NCBI GenBank assembly: GCA_021772975.1
Contig: JAJFKY010000009.1
Location: 1 to 64,000 of the forward strand
Source of the DNA: Gammaproteobacteria bacterium
Lineage (GTDB): Bacteria; Pseudomonadota; Gammaproteobacteria; Xanthomonadales; Wenzhouxiangellaceae
Length of the DNA: 64,000 nt
Direction of reading: 5' to 3'
Of this stretch, positions 10,087 through 17,512 are shown in pieces. How positions within the stretch are numbered: position 1 is the first letter of the stretch; every line of letters starts with the position of its first letter. The position numbers were made by a program, and so were the translations under genes. The notes beneath the pieces are model-generated. The model had not been told where the DNA came from and searched no databases. It was given only the letters and a program-made list of their open reading frames with translations.

Positions 10087-10163
10087 ACGACATTGTTTTG
10101 ATCATAGACGACATGTTGCTGGGGTTTGATGACAGGCGACATCAATTTGAATACAGGCGACAC
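10087..10163. promoter_or_regulatory. Four phased direct repeats upstream of the ECF sigma gene
   Basis: The heptamer RCGACAY occurs at 10087-10093, 10108-10114, 10136-10142 and 10157-10163, giving start-to-start spacings of 21, 28 and 21 bases. The third and fourth copies share the longer core ACAGGCGACA. The set lies between the stop of the hybrid sensor gene (10182) and the sigma start (10018), about 70-145 bases upstream of the sigma start codon. Spacing of 21 places each pair on the same face of the helix. AraC-type regulators often bind direct repeats about two turns apart, so the C-terminal AraC domain of the adjacent sensor is the natural candidate to bind here (inference). Confidence 0.6.
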
Positions 10164-10181
10164 TTTTCATTGAAAAATCAA

Positions 10182-13100
10182 TCAGCTGTGTTTGCGGCTA
10201 TTTTGATGCTGGCTGGGTGGATCACCAAAAAATGCTTTATAACAACGTGAGAAATGCGCCATGGAGGCAAAGCCGCTGGCCTCGTAGGTGTGCGAAACGC
10301 TGTGCCCGAGCTTTAATAACCGTTGCGCCTGTTGCAGCCGGTAATAGCGCAAGTATTCGATCGGCGTCTGATCAAACGCGGCTTTCAGTTTGCGTTGTAG
10401 CTGGCGCTCACTCATGGTCATCTTGCTGGCCAGCGCGTTGATTGAAAAATCTGCGTTGGCGTAATTTTCCGATAGCACTTCATTGAGTTGCTGCAGAAAA
10501 CGGCGTTCCGCGATCGGGATGCCCGGATTGTCTTCGCCGCGGTATGGTAGTGCCCCGTATTGCTTGGCATAGGTGTCGCGAATAGCCAACAGATTATTGA
10601 TTTTGATCAATAACTCCTGCTCATCAAAGGGTTTTACGATGTAGTCATCGACGCCTTTGGAAAGCCCGGTAAGTTTACTGTCACGGCCACCTTTAGCGGT
10701 TAGCAGGATAATCGGGGTATGACAGGTTCTGGCGTTATCCCGCAATAATCGAGACAACTCCAGGCCATCGAGTTCCGGCATCATGATGTCAGACAGGATC
10801 AGATCCGGCAGGTGCTCCAGCGCCATCCGCAAGCCTGCTTTTCCATCCGCGGCCGTCAACAGTTCGTACTCCTGCAGAATATCACTGAGATAGGCTCGCA
10901 TATCCGGTTCATCATCGATGATCAACAATATGGGCCTGGTCTCGTCCCAAGCTGTTATACCCACAGCAGGTTTAGGCGAAGCAACAGACAGTGAAAGTCG
11001 CTCCAGCTGTGCGGCGGTCAGGTGTTCGCTGTCAGCAAGACTGGTTACATCGGCTTCAGGCATGCTCATCGGAAAAGTCAGGTTGAAACTACAGCCCTGC
11101 CGCGGCTTGCTGTCAACAGTGACAGTGCCGCCCTGAATCCGGGTTAGTTCACTCACCAGGGCCAGCCCGATACCGGTTCCCGTGCCATGTCTGTTATCGG
11201 CGGAACGGTGGAATCGGTCAAAAATATGTGGCAGTTCATCAGCTGTGATGCCTGGGCCGGTGTTGCTGACTTTTATACTGACCTGCTCATCATTATGGTA
11301 CCCGGTGAAAATCGTAATGACACCCTGAGCAGGAGTGAACTTGACAGCATTGGAAACCAGATTCACCAGAATCTCTTCCATGGCGATCGCATCATAATAC
11401 AGCAGCAGGTTGTCATGCAGGTCCAGCTTTAATGTCAACTGTTTGTCTGCGATGGCGGTCTGGAAGTTTTCCGTGACCTGCCGGATCTGGTGATTAATTG
11501 GATAAACCGCCGGCTTGATTGTGCGCATCCCTGATTCCAACCGTGAAACTTCCAACAGCTTATTGATCAAACGCAGCAACCGTGCGGCATTTCTGATGGC
11601 TATATCACGGTAGCGTTGAAAGTCAGCCAGCGGCTGGTTCGGCAGCAAGCGTTTAAAATTACCCAGAATCAGGGTAAGCGGGGTGCGGAACTCGTGCGAA
11701 ATGTTTTCAAAAAACTGTTCTTTGGCTTTATCCAGGCTCTTTAATTCTTCAACCTGTGCTTCGATGATGGCTTTTTGCTCGGCGATGTCGTGTGTTCTGG
11801 CATTGACATCATTCCTGAGTTTTTCATTATATTGACGCAGTTTGTAGGTACGCCACTGGATAACTATAAAGCCTGACAGCAGCATGACCAGCGCATAACC
11901 AGTATACGCCCAGCCTGTTTTCCACCACGGTGGAAGCACTTGCAGAGTTATGCTGGCGGCGACTGGGTTCCAGATGCCATTGCTGTTGGCAGCCTCCACT
12001 TTGAAAGTATAGTTCGCTGGCGCAAGGTTGGTATAACGCACACTGTTTTCAGCGCCTTGCGAATAAAACCAGTTTTTGTCCAGGCCTTCCAGCATATAAC
12101 GGGATTGATTTTTATCCGGTGCTTTGTAGTGCAGGCTGGCGTAATGAATATCTAACCCGTAATGCTGGTGATCAAGCTCGATTCGGCCAAGCTTATCACT
12201 GGTTGTGACCAAACCATCACTGTGAGTATTTGAACTGGCCGGGCCAATCAGAGAGACTCCGGATATTAATGGTTGAGCTAAAGTGATGTCGATGTTTATT
12301 TTATCAGGATCAAACAGGTTATAGCCATTGATGCCAATAAAAACCAGCCGCCCATCAGCAAGTTTTTCACAGTTCAGATTAAATTCATTGCTCTGCAGAC
12401 CGTCACGTTCAAAAAAACTGCTGACAGAACGGTTATCAATGTTATATCTGTTTAATCCATTCAGCGTGCTGACCCACAAATTTGACCGGTCGTCTTCCAG
12501 TATGCAGGTAATGGTGTTATTGCTTAGTCCATCACTGACATCAAAAGTAAATTGTTCGATCAGTTGGTTGTCGAGCGCCTGCAATCCATTCCTGCCACCT
12601 TGCCATACCTGGCCGTTAGTGCTTTCCCACAGTGAATTTATTTTATTGTTAGCTTTACTGGAATGGATAAGTTCAACTTTGGAGCCCTTCAACCTGACTC
12701 GATTGACCCCCTGAGGCGTCAGTATCCAGATTTCACCATCGCTGTGTTCGAAAAACTTGTTGACATACTGGTCATTCAGGCCCGCTTGGGTAGTGGTTGC
12801 CCGCGGGTAATGAATAAAATTTTGCGTGCCAGCTGGCCGGACGTATGCACCGGCCAGGTGGGTGCCTATCCAGACGTTATCAGCGCTGTCAATATATAGG
12901 CTGGTAATGGTGCCATTCGCCAGCGGCCCATTATCTTTGATGGTTCTGTAATGGGTGAAAAGCATCGAGCTGAGATTCAAATAATCCAGGCCCTCCGATG
13001 TGCCTATCCACAGACCTTCGGTGTCGGCAGCCAGAGAATAAACGTCGTTGTCCACCAGTGAGTTTTCATTATCGGCATGTAAATAAGTGGTATAACGATT

Positions 13101-14282
13101 ACTCGCCTGGTCCAATTGAACCAGCCCTCCACCCAGGGTGGCAAACCAGAGGTTGCCGTTTTGGTCTGCTTCAACATCAGCGATATACCGCTGGTTCAGT
13201 TCGGTGGAGTTGCTCAGGTGGGGATTACCGTAGCCGAACAGTTCCGCGTCAATGTTCAGCCTGGCAACACCTGCATCGGTTCCCAGCCAGAGCTGATTAG
13301 ATGAGTCATGGAACAGGTCAAACACGATATTCGAAGACAGGCCTTCAGGATGGCGGGCGTTAAACAGATATTGTTGAATTTCACTGCTATCGGGATCATA
13401 GCGAAACAGACCATCCTGATAACTTCCAATCCATAATCTGCCCAGATGGTCGAAAGCCACTGAATTAATCTCGTGTTCAATCAGGAAGCGGGCAGGGCGA
13501 TAACCGCTGTTGGCTCTGCTTAACTGATACAGTCCGTTGGTGAAGGTTGAAATCCAGACGCAATGATTTTTATGCACAAAAATATCTCGCACATAACTGC
13601 TGCCCCAGCTGCTGGATGGTCTGCCTGCATCGTCAAACACAGTGTGTTCGCCAGTACTCATATCGAGCATTGAAAACCCGGATGACAGCGTGCCTATCCA
13701 TAATTGACCATGCTGGTCAAATGCCAGCGAGGTTATCTGGTAGTTATTGTTTTTTAATAATTGCCGAGGCTGAATGCCGGCCAACTGATAAGTCTTATGC
13801 TGAGGGTCAAAAATAACCAGGCCGTGATCTTGTGTTGCCAGCCAGAAGTTGCCGTCCGGGGCGGCAGCAAGCGCGTGGATAACGTCAGCCAGTGAATTTT
13901 GAAAAGAGCTAAAGCCCATGTTACCGGGCAGCCATAGATTCATGCCTCCGTCCGCGGTGGCTATCCACAACTCTCCGGCCTGGCTGGGTTGAATAGCAAC
14001 GATCCGATTGCTGCTTAATGAATTCGGCTGCCCCTGCTGATGGGTGAAGGCCTGTATACGCGTACCGTCAAACCTGTTCAGCCCTCCGTCGGTGCCAAAC
14101 CACATAATGCCCTGGTGATCTTGAGTGACGGCACGGACGGTGGTCTGAGATAACCCATCGCTGACATCAATCGTATCGAATCTTAATGCTGAGTGAGAGG
14201 TGTTCGGGCTCAATACCAACCCTATAAGCAGTCCAATAATTATAAAAGACAATGATTTGCATTTAGCTAGAGTCAGCAACAT
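10182..14282 (-). CDS. Hybrid two-component system protein (propeller sensor, kinase, receiver, AraC output)
   Basis: This single-chain signalling protein has 1366 residues. It carries an N-terminal export/anchor segment (about 12-32), then about twelve Reg_prop-type propeller repeats (MWFGTDGGLNRFDG, LWIGTLSSGFSML, LWLGTDAGVARLN and similar), and a Y_Y_Y beta-sandwich before a transmembrane helix (about 795-815). The cytoplasmic part follows: a HisKA domain with phospho-acceptor His863 (HEFRTPLTLILG), a HATPase domain (NLVSNAVKFTPAQG and GTGIGLAL motifs), a receiver with acceptor Asp1165 (LSDIMMPELDG), and an AraC helix-turn-helix at about 1255-1360. This is the architecture of the HTCS regulators best known from Bacteroidetes polysaccharide loci. 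It diverges by 42 bases from the gene at 14325 and precedes the ECF sigma gene, its probable target. Confidence 0.93.
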   Translation of the reverse strand: MLLTLAKCKSLSFIIIGLLIGLVLSPNTSHSALRFDTIDVSDGLSQTTVRAVTQDHQGIMWFGTDGGLNRFDGTRIQAFTHQQGQPNSLSSNRIVAIQPSQAGELWIATADGGMNLWLPGNMGFSSFQNSLADVIHALAAAPDGNFWLATQDHGLVIFDPQHKTYQLAGIQPRQLLKNNNYQITSLAFDQHGQLWIGTLSSGFSMLDMSTGEHTVFDDAGRPSSSWGSSYVRDIFVHKNHCVWISTFTNGLYQLSRANSGYRPARFLIEHEINSVAFDHLGRLWIGSYQDGLFRYDPDSSEIQQYLFNARHPEGLSSNIVFDLFHDSSNQLWLGTDAGVARLNIDAELFGYGNPHLSNSTELNQRYIADVEADQNGNLWFATLGGGLVQLDQASNRYTTYLHADNENSLVDNDVYSLAADTEGLWIGTSEGLDYLNLSSMLFTHYRTIKDNGPLANGTITSLYIDSADNVWIGTHLAGAYVRPAGTQNFIHYPRATTTQAGLNDQYVNKFFEHSDGEIWILTPQGVNRVRLKGSKVELIHSSKANNKINSLWESTNGQVWQGGRNGLQALDNQLIEQFTFDVSDGLSNNTITCILEDDRSNLWVSTLNGLNRYNIDNRSVSSFFERDGLQSNEFNLNCEKLADGRLVFIGINGYNLFDPDKINIDITLAQPLISGVSLIGPASSNTHSDGLVTTSDKLGRIELDHQHYGLDIHYASLHYKAPDKNQSRYMLEGLDKNWFYSQGAENSVRYTNLAPANYTFKVEAANSNGIWNPVAASITLQVLPPWWKTGWAYTGYALVMLLSGFIVIQWRTYKLRQYNEKLRNDVNARTHDIAEQKAIIEAQVEELKSLDKAKEQFFENISHEFRTPLTLILGNFKRLLPNQPLADFQRYRDIAIRNAARLLRLINKLLEVSRLESGMRTIKPAVYPINHQIRQVTENFQTAIADKQLTLKLDLHDNLLLYYDAIAMEEILVNLVSNAVKFTPAQGVITIFTGYHNDEQVSIKVSNTGPGITADELPHIFDRFHRSADNRHGTGTGIGLALVSELTRIQGGTVTVDSKPRQGCSFNLTFPMSMPEADVTSLADSEHLTAAQLERLSLSVASPKPAVGITAWDETRPILLIIDDEPDMRAYLSDILQEYELLTAADGKAGLRMALEHLPDLILSDIMMPELDGLELSRLLRDNARTCHTPIILLTAKGGRDSKLTGLSKGVDDYIVKPFDEQELLIKINNLLAIRDTYAKQYGALPYRGEDNPGIPIAERRFLQQLNEVLSENYANADFSINALASKMTMSERQLQRKLKAAFDQTPIEYLRYYRLQQAQRLLKLGHSVSHTYEASGFASMAHFSRCYKAFFGDPPSQHQNSRKHS

Positions 14283-14324
14283 GGGCAGGGTTTTAATCGA
14301 TTTTTATTGCTGGGAGAACAGATC

Positions 14325-14687
14325 ATGACACCACGCGCTAAAATTACCGGGGTGGTAATTTCTTATACGGAAAACGGTCTTGAGATAGAAAAAACAATAC
14401 CCTTGAGTGAGCCTGATAAAAGTAGTACCAGTAACTATACTGCACTTTTTTGGTCTGGAGATACTATCAGTCATTTGCTTGCTCCATATTATGCCAAAAA
14501 CCAGGTAGAGTTTACCGATGAGCTAAGATCATATATGGCACAGATCGGCAATGCTCCTGTTCCGGGAAAATATATTCGTCCTGAGGATGTCCAGATACTA
14601 TGGAACAACCCCTTAAATGACGGCAGGTTACCTTTGATGATAGCCAAAGAGGCTCAATCTCCTGTCAAGCCTTATTATTTTGAGTAG
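14325..14687 (+). CDS. Hypothetical protein (120 aa)
   Basis: I do not recognise this protein. I chose the ATG at 14325 (protein MTPRAKITGVV...) because GGGAG at 14312-14316 lies 8 bases before it; an upstream TTG at 14307 overlaps that site. It has no signal peptide, membrane segment or cysteine. The N-terminus looks like a beta-strand domain (AKITGVVISYTENGLEIE) and the C-terminus is rich in Pro and Tyr. The gene is clearly more AT-rich than the housekeeping genes to its right, in keeping with an acquired segment. It diverges from the hybrid sensor gene and converges on serA with a 15-base gap. Confidence 0.6.
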   Translation: MTPRAKITGVVISYTENGLEIEKTIPLSEPDKSSTSNYTALFWSGDTISHLLAPYYAKNQVEFTDELRSYMAQIGNAPVPGKYIRPEDVQILWNNPLNDGRLPLMIAKEAQSPVKPYYFE

Positions 14688-14702
14688 TTCCACCCGGTTT
14701 TA

Positions 14703-15950
14703 TCAGTAAATCACCCGGCACCGAATCGTTGCCGGAATATCCTTGAGCTGGCCGATCAGAGTGGTTGCGTCAGTTGTTTCGACATCCATCACGACATAGC
14801 CCAATTGGTCACGGGTCTGCAAATATTGCGCCGCGATGTTGACTTCACCATCAGAAAAAACACGGTTGATGGCCTGCAGTACCCCCGGTTCATTGCGATG
14901 AATATGCATGATTCGGTGGGTGCCGGCATTATCCGGCAGGCTGACTTCCGGAAAGTTGACCGCCGACTGGCTGGAGCCGTTATCGCTGTAACGAACCAGT
15001 TTACTCGCAACCTCAGTAGCGATGTTCTGCTGGGCTTCCAGGGTGCTGCCGCCGATATGCGGGGTCAGAATGACCTGGTCCAGACCACATAATTCACTGT
15101 TGAATTGGTCCTGGTTGTTTTTTGGTTCGGTAGGGTATACATCAAGCGCAGCCCCGGCAATATGCCCGCTATCCAGGGCATCCCGCAGGGCGGGAATATC
15201 CACCACCGTCCCGCGCGAGAGATTGAGCAGGAAACTGCCGGGTCGCATGGCCTGTAGCTCCTGAGCACCGATCAGCTTGTGGGTCTGTTCGGTTTCCGGC
15301 ACGTGCAGGGTGATAATATCGCACTCGGATAGCAGCAGGTGCAGGCTTTGCAATGGTTCTGCATTGCCCAGCGGGAGCTTGGTTTGAATGTCAAAATACT
15401 TGACCCGCATGCCCAGGCCTTCAGCCAGCACGCCCAGTTGGGTGCCAATATGTCCATAGCCGATAATTCCCAGCGTTTTGCCGCGGGCTTCCACGCTGCC
15501 GCTGGCGGATTTCAACCACTGGCCACGATGCGCAGCGGCATTTTTCTGTGGAATGCCACGTAATAACAGCACGGTTTCCGCCAGGGCCAGTTCGGCCACC
15601 GAGCGGGTGTTGGAATAGGGCGCGTTAAATACCGGAATGCCCTGGTGCTGGGCGGTGTCCAGATCAACCTGGTTGGTGCCGATGCAAAAGCAACCAATCG
15701 CCGTCAGGCGAGGGGCTGCGGCCAGCACCTCAGCGGTGAGCTGGGAGCGCGAACGGATACCCAAAAAATGTACATCCTGCAGCGCAGAGCTGAGTTCGCC
15801 ACCAGCCAGACCGGTTTTACGCTGCTCAATATTGCTGTAGCCGGCTTCATTCAGAATCTGAACAGCCTGCTGGTGGACGCCTTCTAACAACAGAAAACGG
15901 ATTTTGTCTTTATGCAAAGAATGATTTTGCTGGTTGTGCATGCTTGCCAT
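14703..15950 (-). CDS. serA: D-3-phosphoglycerate dehydrogenase
   Basis: SerA catalyses the first step of serine synthesis, NAD-dependent oxidation of 3-phosphoglycerate to 3-phosphohydroxypyruvate, in the cytoplasm. The 415-residue protein shows the D-2-hydroxyacid dehydrogenase fold with the NAD-binding GYGHIGTQLG motif at about residues 173-182, the catalytic Arg in NLSRGTVVD, the Glu in DVYPTEPK, and the His in LTPHIGGST. A C-terminal ACT domain (about 340-415, beginning near HRIMHIHRNEPGVL) is where serine inhibits the E. coli enzyme. The length matches the E. coli type (410 aa). It diverges from a D-2-hydroxyglutarate dehydrogenase gene with 89 bases between the starts. Confidence 0.95.
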   Translation of the reverse strand: MASMHNQQNHSLHKDKIRFLLLEGVHQQAVQILNEAGYSNIEQRKTGLAGGELSSALQDVHFLGIRSRSQLTAEVLAAAPRLTAIGCFCIGTNQVDLDTAQHQGIPVFNAPYSNTRSVAELALAETVLLLRGIPQKNAAAHRGQWLKSASGSVEARGKTLGIIGYGHIGTQLGVLAEGLGMRVKYFDIQTKLPLGNAEPLQSLHLLLSECDIITLHVPETEQTHKLIGAQELQAMRPGSFLLNLSRGTVVDIPALRDALDSGHIAGAALDVYPTEPKNNQDQFNSELCGLDQVILTPHIGGSTLEAQQNIATEVASKLVRYSDNGSSQSAVNFPEVSLPDNAGTHRIMHIHRNEPGVLQAINRVFSDGEVNIAAQYLQTRDQLGYVVMDVETTDATTLIGQLKDIPATIRCRVIY

Positions 15951-16039
15951 TATCGGTCAGAATTATGCATTGTCCCGGTCAGGGGAGTTAAGTTCAACAC
16001 CCCGAAGCGGATTCATTCAGCCTGCCTGCAGTTTAGTTT

Positions 16040-17416
16040 ATGCAAACCGTTGATAATCAGTATTTTCATCAGTACCTGCCTGGCGTGGAAGTCCGTCTGG
16101 ACAGCGCCAGCCTTGAGACTTACGGTCGGGATTGGACGCATCTGCGTGCGCCAGCGCCCTCGGCGGTTTTATTTCCGCGCAATACCAGCCAGGTTCAGGA
16201 GATCATTCTGCGCGCGCGCCAGGATGGCTTTGCATTGGTGCCATCGGGTGGCAGAACCGGCTTGAGCGGTGGGGCGGTGGCCGCGGACGGCGAATGGGTG
16301 ATCAGTCTGGAAAAAATGCGCTCACTTGGCACAGTCAACCCGACCGAAGCCTGCATCCAGGTAGAGGCAGGCGTGATCACCGCCACGCTGCAGCAGGCCG
16401 CCAGTGCAGCTGGTTTGTTTTACGGTGTTGACTTTGCGTCAGCCGGTTCCAGTCAGGTCGGCGGAAATATTGCTACCAATGCGGGTGGAATCCGTGTCCT
16501 GCGCTACGGGCTGACCCGTGAGCAGGTGCTGGGGATGACTGCCGTCACCGGTGCCGGTGAGGTGCTGGAGCTGAATCATGCTTTGATCAAGAATGCCACC
16601 GGTTATGACCTGCGGCATTTGTTGATTGGCAGTGAAGGCACCCTGGCCATTATCACCGCGGCCACGCTTAAATTGTGGCCGCGGCCACCGCTGCGGGATG
16701 TGATGCTGCTGGCGGTGCCGGATGATCAGGCGATTATGGCGCTGTTTGCATCGGCACGTCAGGCCATGAATCTTTCCGCTTTTGAATTTTTCAGCCAGGC
16801 CTGCGTGGAGCATGTCTGTGCCCATGCGGGTCTGCCCGCGCCGCTGGAGTCGCCGACTGCTTTTTATGCTCTGCTGGAATTTGATCAGCTTGATGAGACC
16901 GGCTTAACGGAATGGTTTGAGCAGGCCATGGAGGCCGGCTGGATCAGTGATGGATTGATCAGTCAAAGCGATGAGCAGGCGAAGCAGATGTGGGCTTATC
17001 GGGAACGCATCAGTGAAAGCATCGCGGCACGCAAACCTTATAAGAATGATATCGCGGTGCGGGTCAGCGCGGTGCCGGCCCTGCTGGCGGAACTCGATGA
17101 GCTGGTTCAGCAGCAGTATCCGGACTTCGAGGTGCTGTGGTATGGCCATATCGGTGATGGCAATCTGCATTTGAATGTGCTGAAACCTGACGAGATGGAT
17201 TTGAATGCTTTCAAGGCTCAGTGTGAACAGGTCAATGAGCTGGTGTTCGCCGTGGTGCAGAAGCATTCAGGCAGCATCTCCGCGGAGCATGGCGTGGGTC
17301 TGCTGAAGCAGCCGTGGTTGGCTTACAGCCGCAGCGAAGCGGAAATTGCCTTGATGCGGGCGCTCAAGCAACAGTTTGATCCGGACGGCATTTTGAATCC
17401 GGGCAAGTTGCTCTGA
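16040..17416 (+). CDS. FAD-linked D-2-hydroxyglutarate dehydrogenase (D-lactate dehydrogenase family)
   Basis: The protein (458 aa) has an N-terminal FAD-binding PCMH domain (about 40-215, with LVPSGGRTGLSGGAV and GGNIATNAGGIRVLRYG) and a C-terminal FAD-oxidase domain with the HIGDGNLHLNV metal/substrate motif (about 373-383) and the terminal SAEHGVG...LNPGKL segment. The family includes D-lactate, glycolate and D-2-hydroxyglutarate dehydrogenases. Because SerA also reduces 2-oxoglutarate to D-2-hydroxyglutarate, and a D2HGDH enzyme recycles it in Pseudomonas, divergence from serA favours the D-2-hydroxyglutarate assignment. Electron acceptor is probably an ETF or quinone, not visible here. 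Confidence 0.85.
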   Translation: MQTVDNQYFHQYLPGVEVRLDSASLETYGRDWTHLRAPAPSAVLFPRNTSQVQEIILRARQDGFALVPSGGRTGLSGGAVAADGEWVISLEKMRSLGTVNPTEACIQVEAGVITATLQQAASAAGLFYGVDFASAGSSQVGGNIATNAGGIRVLRYGLTREQVLGMTAVTGAGEVLELNHALIKNATGYDLRHLLIGSEGTLAIITAATLKLWPRPPLRDVMLLAVPDDQAIMALFASARQAMNLSAFEFFSQACVEHVCAHAGLPAPLESPTAFYALLEFDQLDETGLTEWFEQAMEAGWISDGLISQSDEQAKQMWAYRERISESIAARKPYKNDIAVRVSAVPALLAELDELVQQQYPDFEVLWYGHIGDGNLHLNVLKPDEMDLNAFKAQCEQVNELVFAVVQKHSGSISAEHGVGLLKQPWLAYSRSEAEIALMRALKQQFDPDGILNPGKLL

Positions 17417-17512
17417 ACCCGCTCAGAATCGTGCTGACCGTGATACCGGGCGGCCTGCTGGAAACGCCGGGCAGCGTTCCCGGGCAGAACCGTGGTAACG
17501 CGTTGAACAGGC

